Shown: positions 24,008-34,850 of the stretch, one piece after another
Layout: each line of letters opens with the position of its first letter
Position numbering within the stretch: the first letter of the stretch is position 1
Position numbers and translations under genes: made by a program
DNA from: Chloromonas sp. AAM2
Lineage: Eukaryota > Chlorophyta > Chlorophyceae > Chlamydomonadales > Chlamydomonadaceae
Assembly: GCA_004335635.1 (NCBI GenBank)
Contig: QAXH01005249.1
Span: forward strand, 1 to 64,000
Direction: 5' to 3'
Length of the DNA stretch: 64,000 nucleotides
The notes under the pieces: generated by a model
The model's input: only the letters and a program-made list of their open reading frames with translations
The model's database searches: none
Told to the model about the DNA's origin: nothing

Positions 24008-26437
24008 GCACCTGTTCTTAAGAATCTTTAAGGTGAGATGCAGTATTGGTCGCCGTGTCATTACCTGCGAAATACTTGACAGCTGGGCACAGGCCAGTCT
24101 GGTACACAGCCCGGCCTGTGAATTGTAGAGGTTGCATCCTCCACTTCTCAAGCCCACCAACCTCTGTACATGTGTTGCAGCTTGTCCTCGCATCAAAGTT
24201 GCCAGTGTAACTAGCACAGCTAGAGCGAATTCTTGGATAGCGCACTTGGATACGCTTACCAGAGCCCAGGCGATTGAGTTGGCATGTTGAGTTGCTCTGG
24301 ATGTGTGCATTAGCCAGGTCACATTTGGAACTTGCACTAAGCATTAATTTGCCCCAGACCCACGCGCAGTTTTGAACGCGAGATGGCTATGATGAGCAGG
24401 GCTGTTCGGAAAGAAGATTGTGCATTTGGAAGGCACTTGACAGAAAACGGACGGTGCAGTGTTGTAACGTTGTATTCTTACACTTGCAAACTAAGTTGGG
24501 TGCAAGGCAGTTGCGCACCCAGCTTGCACGTGTTTGATTGGTTGGAATGTTGACTTCGGGTATGTGCAACAACAAGACAACATTTTGCATCGTGAATTGC
24601 ACCGAGGCATCAGTGGGAAATGCACTGCATCCGTTAGCACTTTGCACACCTGAATGCACACCTGAAATGCACACCTGAAAAGGCGATGATAAGCAGGACT
24701 ACGGAAAGGAGAGTCTGGATTAGCAGGCATTGTGCAGGACTTGACGTTTTGACTTTGTAAAGTAGTATTGTGAAAGGTGCCTGAGCGTTTCAGTTGTTGT
24801 TCGACTTATCCAGTCACCTCTCTGGTTGTGCCGGCTCGATATCTACAAAACGCTAGTCTCTGCCCATGTATGGCTGGAATTGTCACCGAGTCGACCTAAA
24901 CATTTTGTTCAGTGTTGGTGTGGTGCCCAATCGGGCAACCCTATGGTGCGTACTAGTAGGAATGGGGGCACTTGCCATGCCTGGACTGAAACCATGATTA
25001 TGCGTGGAATGGGGCTCAGGGATTACCCAAGTAGTCTGCTTCGGCAACTTCTCTACTGGTATGTTGTTACCAAGGTGGACAGACTCAAAACCAGATGTTA
25101 CGATAGGAGATACTTAGTGTGCAAGTTGATGCTACTCTTGCAGGCAGTTGCACTTGGTGCTGCTGTGGTTCAGCAGAGAGACTACTGGCAAGACGAGGGC
25201 TTGCAGTGACTGTTGAGAATGGACAGAATGTTTAGTATGCAAGCAGGAACGTGACGGACAAACGCAGCGTCAAGTCCCCGACAACTGGCTCCGTTTGTTC
25301 CTTCAGGAGGACTGATCGCTCAGAATGCAAGTCAAGCCCGCACACATGATCAGACTGCACGGTGGACTGCCAACCAGGTCTCACTTACAATCAGAAGCAT
25401 ACAGGAGGTTGCTCCTCAGTCTATCGGTGTATCCTCACTAATGTTTGCACAACAGTCTCCATAACGCTAACAGCCATGAAAACACGTGCATGACGGGCAT
25501 ACACCACCCACGTTATTATCAAATGGATCGACCCAACACAGGCAGAGCATCAATACAAAGCGACCATTCCAGAAAAAAAGAAGTTCGCCAGTTCTGGGAC
25601 AATTCCTGGGAGTACCACTGGAACCAGTGTTGTCCGTGGTGCTCACAGGGGCTGTGGCCACATCTGCACTGCCCTCCTTACACTCTGCTCCAGGGCAGCC
25701 CTGTAGTCACGCATGGCGATGGAGGTCACCAAGGCAGCACGAGCCACACCCTTGGCTCTCATGTGTTCTTCACGATGAGCCACACCCTTGTCCGCCGTGC
25801 ATGTATATGCGTACATCTTTGGCTTCAGCCCTACAAACTTCCGAACAAACTTCGAACATACACCGTCTCAGTATCAAATACCAAAATTGTCCCAGAACTG
25901 GCAAACTTCTTTTTTTGATCGGCGAGCTTGCTGGAACCGTTTTCCACCATGCCACTAGGGCAACGTAAATAATGCAATTGGACCGAAATCGTACAGCAAG
26001 CCTGAGCCCATGCTTGCATGCCCATAGGATATCGAAGCGCACGTGTTTGTCGGCAAGCAGCTGAACATGGTTGAACCGCTTGCCATCTTCCTGTGATGTG
26101 TATCAGAGGATGATGGCAAGGCATCATATAATTCCACCATGGTTAAGCTACTTGGCCGGCTCAGCAAACTATGCAAGGAAGATAAACAAAAGAAAGGGTG
26201 TTCGCGAAATAATACTGTAAAACTAATGATTCGACTATTCAAGACCAGCTTCAAGAAGTCTATAATCAATTCTTGAAGTTTGAGTAGCAAGCTTTGGAAA
26301 CTGTAGATTCCAAGCACGCACAGTGTTCTTTACTTGACATCACGCAGCTGTTCCATGCAAGTATCTGGTTGGTCTGCTGCAGGAGGTCTATTTTAATGAC
26401 CTGATAATCGAATTCGAATCCTCGAGTCTCCTGTACT
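24008..26437. other. Convergent intergenic region, FAR / PTOX-A
   Basis: A 2.4-kb spacer between two 3' ends. It holds a MITE-like element (25573-25916) and a short triplicated CACACCTGAAATG-type repeat at about 24646-24680. A 127-codon open frame at 24826-25209 (+) opens with TTG and matches no family I know. No convincing gene. Confidence 0.6.
25573..25916. mobile_element. MITE-like element with 32-bp terminal inverted repeats
   Basis: The left end, 25573-25604, starts with a run of seven A then GAAGTTCGCCAGTTCTGGG. The right end, 25885-25916, is its reverse complement with one mismatch. The 344-bp interior has no coding potential. The same ends recur at 40221-40323, 30686-30722, 59812-59846 and 61752-61790. 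I see no clear target-site duplication, so the superfamily is unknown. Confidence 0.85.
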
Positions 26438-29400
26438 TTACTTGCCCTTCGCTGACAGGGTCTTGGCGATCTCGTCTGACTGGCAGGCGGCCATGGTCTT
26501 GACGTGCTCGTTCTCATCATCACGGATGTTCGTGAACACATCGAGCAGGTTCTTGCAGTCGGGACGGCGACGGGCGGTGGCCTCGTGGGCCGCTTGGAAC
26601 CTGCACATCGACGACAAGGGACCGTCACGGCGGTGCATGCAGTTTGTCACCAGATGTTGCAGATGCAGCCAAAGACATGTAACTGTCGCAGGCTGCACTG
26701 CAAGCGCTGGGGTAGCAACTCACTCATCAAAGAGGTACAGATCATCGCCGCGATAGTACTGGACTGCAACCGCTGGCGGTGGAATGGTAGCCAGAATGTC
26801 CTTGTTGGCCTCCAGAAACACACCTGCGCGGTGGTGAAGCAACAGCGCTTGGTGAAGAACAGTGTAGCACTGACCTTGCGAGGGTCGCAAGTGACCCTGA
26901 CGTCAGCTGAACTGAAATACCGACCGAGGCTGAAGCGCCAGCAGCAGTGAGCAGAATCATACTCACTGTATGTGTCGCTCGCATGGTGCTCCACACGCTG
27001 CATGAAGTTGTAAGCGAGCCTTGGGGAGGCAAAGTAAAAGCCAACCAGCAGCCAATAGTAGAAGAAGGCTGCATGCTCAGCGAGGAACCGGTCAATCCAG
27101 GCCTGGTCCCCACCCAGCGACTCCATGATCTGCAGGTGGTGAAGCTCGTTCCACTCCTGCACACCAAATCACACAGAGTGGTCTACAGTGCTAGTGCACA
27201 ACACCAGTGCATGATGCGCGTAATTAATGCGTGGCAAACCACTGCTGGCAAATGTCGCACAGTTCTTCTCACCTCAGCAAAGTGCACCTTCCTCAGCTCT
27301 GCTCCCGCCCTGTACAGGCCCAGTGACTCATACAGGTGCAGCACCGCCATGTAGGCGAAGTAGGGGATGCGGGCAACGGTCTCCAGCGCCCAGAACCTGT
27401 CAAAGAGATGCGCAGGCAGCAGGAATGCTCAAACTTGCCTGAATGCTATTGTGAAGCGGACTCGTCAAGTGCATGTGAAGAGGCGGGCTCCAGTCTTGCC
27501 GAAGTTGTTGTGTGTGAGATGCATGTGCATGGTGGCTGTGGCGCACTTTGGGATGGGGCGGCCCTCATACATGACGTCCAGCACCCAGCACAGCGCCAGG
27601 AAGGGTGCCTTGACCAGGGCAGGCGTCTCCGCCATGTCGCCCGACCGCTCAATGCGGGCATGCTCCTCACGAGCCACTGCTGAGCTGTCCAGCTTGAGAG
27701 ACTCCAGCTTCATTTGAATCTGCACAGGCAGGACATAGTGGACAAGAAAATGGCTCTCAGGAGTCGCACCAGCTAATGCGTGTGGCGGTCTATTCTCTGA
27801 TGTGCCTGTTCCATGGACACTTTGCATGCACTGTCCTTAAACTGAGCAACTAGCGAGAGGTGCACCAATACCGGAGGCTTGCTTGCTGGATGAAAAAAGG
27901 CTGACTGGCCCACCTTGTCAAACTCAGCGATCTGGCCAGGAGTGAGCTGTGGTGGCGGCTCCAGCTTGGGCAGCAGGCCCACTGCCTCCAGGCGCTCGTC
28001 AATCACACCAACGACCTTGGCCACACCACTGCCCAGAGCAGCATTCACCTGGCACACGCAAAGTGCAAGCAGCATGTTGGCTTAAAATCAACAAAGCTAC
28101 TCATCACAGCAGTTGCACTTGTATAGGCGCCAAGCGTGACGTATGCAATAATAACAATAATAATGGTCAACATGAAACACTCAACACATAAACCTTCCAG
28201 CAAGCGGCCTGCTTGTCTTCCTCACCTTGTCCATGACGCCACTTGACGGGCCGGCGCTGTACTCCTGGTAGTGCCTGTAGGAGCTGCGCATGTGGTCAAG
28301 CTCGTGGTGGAAGCTCTGACCAGCCTGCGTGCAGAGCCGGCAGGGCATCACCTGGTGCATGCGAGAATCTGGAAAGCATGCAAGAATTTGAGAATTGCTC
28401 AACGTCCAGGTCCGTAACAGCCTGACTAAACTGGCAATTAGGAGTGCGAACTTTTGGATTGTGATGAATTGTGAGCGTACCCGCCATGGAAGGCTGGTGG
28501 CGCTTAGCAAACCACAGAAGACAGAGACGAAGCATGATGCGTAGAAGTTGATATGACACGTTCCTGTGCCTCTCCTGCTGTTTGTCTGCCAGTGGCCAGC
28601 GGGGCTTGGCCAGCGAGGTGTTCAAGAGATGCATGGGCGTGCGCAACGTCCGCAATCCTTGAAACAGGTAGGTCGTTCAGCTGTACAATCTAGACGCAGT
28701 GAACACGCCCTCCAACCCAGCGCACCAGTTCCCACACGCTCTTTGGCACCTCTCCATAGTGCTCCTCATACAGACGTCCTGAGCCTGAGCGAAACCCGTA
28801 GTCAGCAGGCATGGGCTGCATGACAGTGGATCGAGTTGTGCAAGGTTTGGAGCCAGCTTGTGCAACCCTGTTGGCTGAATTCCCGTGATGATTGTGGGAT
28901 CGAGTCTGCTGTCCCCTGCTCTCACCTTGATCTTCTGCCCATCCTTGTCACAAAAAACCTTGGTAGCTGGTACACTGCAAGCACATGGTAGTCGGCAATG
29001 AATTGTTGACGCCGCAACAGTCAGAAAAGCCGTTGTTTAAAGTTCTAATGCAGGTGAGCCCAGCATGCCTACCCGCGTCCGTGCTGGCGTGGCTTGATAA
29101 GCCTGCCGGGCGTGTCGTCCAGAGGGTTTGATCGCATGCCAGGAAGAGGGTCCAGAGCGACAGACTTCACAATCAGGGTGGTCCTGCGAAACACACGTAA
29201 GCCATTGGTCATAAAAGCACCAATACCTTTTCCCGCCTTTCTAGGGCTTTTGCGAGTGCAGATAAGCAGTAGCGCTGCAGGCGAGATGATAACACAAGCC
29301 TGCCGTGCCAAGCAGCTGTCAAGCAACTGTCAGGCAGCCTTGCCAGGGCAGGGCCAACCTGAGCTGCCAAGGTCTCGACGATTTGGCCTAACTGCAGTAT

Positions 29401-29471
29401 GCTCACCTGGAAGCACGAACTGCGCGCAGCTGCCGCATGGCGTACTGCTTGGTGTTGATGGCCGTCTGCAT
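26438..29471 (-). CDS. PTOX: Plastid terminal oxidase, tandem copy A
   Basis: Di-iron plastoquinol:oxygen oxidase of the IMMUTANS/PTOX type, acting on thylakoids in carotenoid desaturation and chlororespiration. Eleven exons join in phase: 29407-29471, 29073-29183, 28926-28974, 28726-28815, 28226-28324, 27914-28048, 27547-27719, 27273-27396, 26967-27156, 26724-26823 and 26438-26600. They encode 432 residues. The start ATG at 29471 gives MQTAINTKQYAMRQLRAVRA, basic with no acidic residue, as expected of a transit peptide. All six iron ligands are present: E246 (LETVAR), E286 and H289 (EWNELHH), E338 (RVEHHA), E408 and H411 (RDDENEH). EWNELHH and NIRDDENEH are plastid rather than mitochondrial AOX forms. 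The segment [20 protein letters not shown] (residues 80-99) precedes the oxidase domain. Confidence 0.96.
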
Positions 29472-30171
29472 ATCAAATGGCTACTAGATCAATGGCAGAC
29501 GCAAGGGTCGGTCGAGAGGCACGCAAGGTGCTGAGAACGACGAGGTTGATACTGTCTCGTGCTGTTGTTGTCTGTCAACTGCGCATAGGTGCGTCGACGG
29601 CGGTTCTTCAATATGAAAATGAAACCCCGTTTCAACGAACCTTGGACGACTGTCATCCGTCATGGCATCCATTCTCAGGTCTCCAGGATCACGCGCGAAC
29701 TCGCACGAGCCGCCGGGCTCCAAGGCATCTATTCCAGCTGCACGCGTGTAGCAACCTCTCCTTCTCTTACTCTTCACGGGGGCTCCGAGCGTGGCTGTAA
29801 CCGCGACAATTCAAGTGACAGCTTCAAGACGAGGACATACGCATCAGCCGATCAGCCCATAGCAACCCGAAGTGAGGATACTTATATCAAGCCATCTCAT
29901 CATGCCCCCATGTCCGGCTTTTCTCGTGCCGCCCGCCACGTCTCTGCAGCCTGCTGTTCGGTGAGGGCAAACCTCGACAGTTCAGGTAATCTGTGAACCC
30001 AGGAAGCCATGCAATACAGGCCAGATTCTGCACCACATGACTGAGAGCACACAGCGACAGTCACATCACCGTGACCGCCCATGCAACATGTGACCAGGCA
30101 GACACGCACAGCTAGGTTCAAATCATCTCTACAGAGTACAGCCAAGGATAGGGGCCGACGAAAACTCGCGA

Positions 30172-30391
30172 GATGACACCTCAAGCTGTTTGCGTGTTTG
30201 CGTGAATGTCATCAAAAACAAGTTTGGCGGGGCGAGGGGAGGCTCCAGTTGTTTTATCATTGTCAGGGGTGTCTCCATGGTCTCGTTTTTGGCATGGCGA
30301 GACACAACTGTCCTTCTGGAGGTATGGTTTGAGTGGTATAAAGCCCACTTACATTGGCTTTTCAACTGTCTTTGGCACATCACCCGTGTAA
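30172..30391 (+). mobile_element. Dispersed element B, copy 2
   Basis: Inverted relative to 18189-18440 and similar over about 220 bp, ending GATGACACC on the left and GGCACATCACCCGTGTAATA on the right. It is non-coding. A short fragment of the right end lies at 37679-37716. Confidence 0.75.
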
Positions 30392-30685
30392 TACATCAGA
30401 AGTATCACTTACGCGCTGCCTTGTGCAGAAAGTCACTCACTGTCAGAGCGCTTGCAGAAAGCTGATTGTCACAGCGAATCCAGAACGTGCACAGAGTGAT
30501 GAAGTCATACGAATTTAACGAATACAAAAGCAATATCTATGCAAAAAAACTTGCGTGAGCGACACGCCACGGTGATCAGGTGACACTGACCCAGCCCACT
30601 CATACACGACACTGGAAACATCACAACACTGGAAACATCACACGGCTCAATACACACACCACAAACAAACAGGTTCCAGTGCCAG

Positions 30686-30722
30686 TCCCAAAATTGTCCC
30701 GGAACTGGCAAACTTCTTTTTC
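30686..30722. repeat. MITE-like terminal repeat, single end
   Basis: The string GTCCCGGAACTGGCAAACTT followed by CTTTTT matches the right terminus of 25573-25916. About 25 bp inward also matches the inside of that element's left end, inverted. The partner terminus is not found, so this is a truncated or diverged copy. It lies 86 bp past the PTOX-B stop codon. Confidence 0.8.
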
Positions 30723-30807
30723 TCCTGCTGCTTGCACCATCATTTATCATCAGGATGGCAAGGCTGATGCGATTGCGCTGATTATGATTACAATAGCTGC
30801 AGCAGCT

Positions 30808-33800
30808 TCACTCGTCCTTGCCAGTCAGCCCCGTGACGATGGCCTCTGACTGACAGGCCACCATGGTCTTGACGTGCTCGTTCTCATCATCACGGATGTT
30901 CATGAACACATCGAGCAGGTTGTTGCAGTCGGGACGCCGTGGTGAAGGGGCGCTTTGGCCACCCTGGAACCTGCGCACAAGATAACAAGATGCAGAATCG
31001 GAAGGCTTGGCAGAGTTAAGAGACATACAGAACAGCAGACTGCTCAAAAGACGCACGTACGTGGACTTGACAGCAAACACCAGCTGTGGAACAAGCAACG
31101 CGAAACCTTTCAGAAAGCAAGACGGATGACAATTGATCGCACTAGGCCACGCTGGTTCAGCGATGCAAGCTGGGTACACACCTGTGGCAGTGTACGCTTT
31201 GGGCGTTTTATGACCAAATTCGGCCTGGTGGTCACTGTACAGGTAATGCTTCACGTGGTGCCAGATCACAGTGCACGAATTTACCGTCCATCCAAGGCCT
31301 TGAGAAGATGGGCTTCAATGTCTAGTCCAACTCACTCGTCAAAGAGGTACAAGTCCTTGTTGCGATAGTACTGGACTGCAACTGCTGGTGGTGGAATGGT
31401 GGCAAGGACGTCCTTATTCTGCTCAAGGAACACGCCTGCACAGTCACAACATAGCAGTACACGAGAAACAACCTCAGGGGGCCTTCACACCTTCGTGTCA
31501 GAACCAACCAGCACTGCACCAAAGTGAAGCGTCGCGCAGATTTTGATTGAAGCTGCACGCACAGACGCCACTGATACCGCGTGGGTGTGGTACAGCGGCA
31601 GAGAGCAGAAGCACACTCACTGTATGTGTCGCTCGCATGGTGCTCCACACGCTGCATGAAGTTGTACGCCAGCTTGGGGGACACCAGGTAGAAGACAATC
31701 AGGAGCCAGTAGTAGAACACGGCGCTGTGCTCCGCCAGGAAACGGTCAAACCACGCCTGGTCACCCCCAAGAGACTCCATGATTTGCAGGTGATGCATCT
31801 CGTTCCACTCCTGCGCATGCGTCAGCACTCGCGCACGTCCATCAAATGGCAGCTCACCTGGCAGCACACGGATAAACAAAATGCAGCCAACTGCCAGAGC
31901 ACAAAGACTGCTGATGCTTCAAAGCTGTTGCCCTGGCAAGGGAGGCCAGAAGAGCGCGGAGCAGGCTTGGAACGGACGCATGATCACCACCCCTTTGGCT
32001 CACCTCGGCAAAATGAATTTTCCGCAATTCTGCTCCTGCCCTCCAAAAGCCTAGAGATTCGTACAGATGCAGGATGGAGATGTAGGCGAAGTAAGGGATG
32101 CGAGCGACCGTCTCCAGAACCCAGAACCTGCACCGGGAATGGCCAACACAGTGCACACGTCCTGTGGTGCTCGGAGAATTAACACAACTCCATGGTACCA
32201 GGTGCCAGCACCGTGCACTGTGGCTGCCAGCTGTTACACTTGTTTGCAGCAAGCACACGGCCAGGCTTCAACAGACGTCAGCAGGTCACCACTGCCAATT
32301 GCTGAACTTCTCTTTATTTGCAAGTGGTCAGTACGCTATCACCGTTGCACCAAACCGCTCGCACACCCACTTGGGAATGGGTCGGTTGTCGTAGACCACA
32401 TCCAGCACCCAGCACAATGCCAGGAAGGGTGCCTTGACCAGGGCAGGCGTCTCCGCCATGTCGCCCGAGCGAGCGATGCGGGCATGCTCCTCCCGCGTCA
32501 CGGCTGCGTTGTCCAGCTTAAGAGACTGCAGCTGCATCTGAATCTGTACAGGGCAAACACGGCTACAGGATGAGAGTGGGAATAGCCTCGGCTGGGCATT
32601 TTCATGCTGCAGGCCGTGACATGATGAGAGCTACGTCATTCTGACCCTATCAAGCAAGCAGATCGCCACACAGCAATGGCCCACCCCACTGCGAGCATAG
32701 CAACTGAACATACACCTAACCCTTGGCCCCCGTACTGCCTGCGTCAAAACAGTCACGAGCAAGTGCTGCAAGGATGCAGCGCCAAACACCGCGGCCTGTC
32801 ACCTTGCTTGCACAGATTGATGTCCACTATCATGGCATAGGGCAGTTCCATGTGTCAGCTAGTCAGCCCACCTTGTCGAACTCAGCGGTCTGGGTCTCAG
32901 TCAGGTTTGGAGGGGCCTCAAGCTTGGGCAGTACGCCCAGCGCCTCAAGTTTCTCATCTACTGCACCAATGGCCTTGGCCAGTCCACTGCCCACTGACAC
33001 GTTGAACTGCATGCACAGTATGACGGAAGCCAAGCAGCACACATGAAACTTCCTGGACACGAGCAGAGCCAACCTACCTGCAGACTGCCATGACAGCGCC
33101 GGTGTCACCCATACAGTCACAGCACCGCCTTGGTGCTTGAAACCAGTCAGCTGAACCTGATCAGTCTGACCGGCTGCCTGTCACATCAGTCTGTGGATTT
33201 TGGCAAGAATCGATACCTGTCTCTGTGTAGAGGTATCAATCTGGGTGGCGTGAAAGCCCACTTTACATTGGCATGTGAACGCCTGGGCGCCAGCCCCTGT
33301 AATCCCACCTTCTCCAGGGCTGTGGTTGGCGGATTCTGTTTCATGTACTCCCGGTAGTACAGGTTGTAGCGGTATGAGCTGCGCATCTGGGCCAGCTCAT
33401 GACGGAAGTTGTCAGTGGCCTGCAATGTCAGGGGTCAGTGGTCAGGGGTCAGTGGCTGATGGTATATAACGGCTGTTGTTATCACAACAAATCTATATAC
33501 CTGCGAACACCCAGCAGTTGAAACCTAGAAGCTGTGTGTATATGTTATGACTCAACCAGCCCACGCTTGAGTGCTTGAAACCTGCTTCACTTGACTATTC
33601 AGGCAAAACCCGCTGCACCATGCTTGCAGCAATCAGCCAGCAAGCCTGCAAAAGTGGCAGCAAAGATCTCGAGCCCAGCGTACCAGTTCCCAAACGCTGC
33701 TGGGCACCTCCCCATAGTGCTCCTCATACAGACGTCCTGAGCCTGAGCGAAACCCGTAGTCAGCAGGCATGGTCTGAGGTGTGGGGTGCACAAGCAACAC

Positions 33801-34594
33801 ATTGGTGACATGGCAAGGCAGTAGTTGCGACAATGAAGCCATGAACAGCTGGCCAGGTACTAGCATATCAGAGATTCCTGCCTCAGGCTTTACCTTGATC
33901 TTTTCTCCATACTTGTCCAAGAACACCTGCTGCGCTGTTTGCTCAACACTGCACACGACATCGGACATGGGAAGCCACTCATGCCCAAGTAGTGTGCGTT
34001 ATTGCTCGCCTGGCATAACGGCAGCTGCTGTCTAGCCATGTGGAATAGTTGTGTATGTATGTAAAGAGTTATGCATGGCTGCTTGGCAGAAATCTCCCAA
34101 GTATGCGACTCACCTGCGACCGTGCTGGTTGGAGACAGGGGTAGCGACTGCCTTAACCATAAGTCTGGTCCTGTGGCAAAGAGATTAGGGCAATGAGCTG
34201 ACAGCCGTCAGTGAAGTTCTGAATCGCTGAGGTGAAGCCCCGAAATGAGCAACCTTGCGGAACTCTCCGACACGAGGTTGTGTACCTTGAGCCAGGCCTG
34301 CCGTTCAGGTGCCTGTTTGTGTGAGCATGCTTGAGAGCCATTTTTTCTGTGTGAAGTCCTTGCCCAGCTGATATACTCGCTGCTGAAGGCGACCTCTGTG
34401 TTTTGCAAGATGCTTGCGGCAGTGCTTGTCGCACTGACAGCTTTGCGGAACTCTGGTTCGTCGAGAAGCAAACAGGATGTGATGCGAACGCTACTATTGA
34501 AGAGGATTTGCGGTGGGCGGTGACGTGATCGGTTGTTCCTGTTGACCGTTGACCACCACAAAAGCAAAAGGACGCTTGTTAATTCAAGTATCAT
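30808..34594 (-). CDS. PTOX: Plastid terminal oxidase, tandem copy B
   Basis: Second PTOX, in the same orientation about 1.3 kb upstream of copy A. Exons: 34114-34170, 33894-33948, 33684-33773, 33309-33419, 32872-33006, 32371-32543, 32004-32127, 31621-31810, 31336-31435 and 30808-30970. Exons from TMPADYGF onward mirror copy A in order and phase; seven have identical lengths. Ligand motifs are intact: [24 protein letters not shown] and NIRDDENEH. The first coding exon is uncertain. A phase-2 frame 34254-34594, opening with ATG at 34594, would give 512 residues, but its hydrophobic [12 protein letters not shown] start is unlike a transit peptide. An internal ATG in exon 34114-34170 would leave no transit peptide. 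Copy B differs from A mainly in the N-terminal 60 residues and the segment after REYMKQNPP. Probably active; plastid targeting remains to be shown. Confidence 0.93.
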
Positions 34595-34850
34595 ATGTAT
34601 AGTACTATATGGCCTTGTCTGTGGCGCAGTGCTGATTTCATTTCCATCACGTGATTGCCGAAACCGTACAGTACGGCCTTTGGACCCTCACCTTTTGAGA
34701 GCCGTGTACGCGTGTATGCTTTATCGGAACATTGGATGTCCCAGGCGTGCTTCGGCCAGCAAGAGCCTCTGACTATCGAAGGGCTGTAGGCTACTGCCAG
34801 ACGCAACCGGCAACTCATCCGGCTCGCGAAATTAAAAATCAGTTCACAAG
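34595..34850. promoter_or_regulatory. Short divergent spacer, PTOX-B / coiled-coil gene
   Basis: If PTOX-B starts at 34594, only 256 bp separate its ATG from the divergent ATG at 34851, so both promoters would share this segment. No motif is recognised. Confidence 0.45.

Larger units (their letters stand above)
29472..30807. other. Intergenic region between PTOX-A 5' end and PTOX-B 3' end
   Basis: A 1.3-kb spacer with the PTOX-A promoter and PTOX-B 3' flank. It holds element B copy 2 (30172-30391) and one end of the MITE-like family (30686-30722). The repeated string ACACTGGAAACATCACA occurs twice near 30608-30645. No gene is supported. Confidence 0.6.

Noticed and set aside
24826..25209. 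127-codon open frame between FAR and PTOX-A as a gene
   Set aside because: It opens with TTG, has no recognised motif or splice partner, and lies in repeat-bearing spacer.
29910..29996. Plus-strand peptide beginning MSGFSRAARHVSAACCSV, which looks like a transit peptide
   Set aside because: It is on the opposite strand to PTOX-A and joins to no downstream exon; PTOX-A already has a good start at 29471.
26438..34170. Mitochondrial alternative oxidase
   Set aside because: The ligand motifs are EWNELHH/EWNEMHH and NIRDDENEH, the plastid (PTOX) forms, not NERMHL and RADEAHH of mitochondrial AOX.
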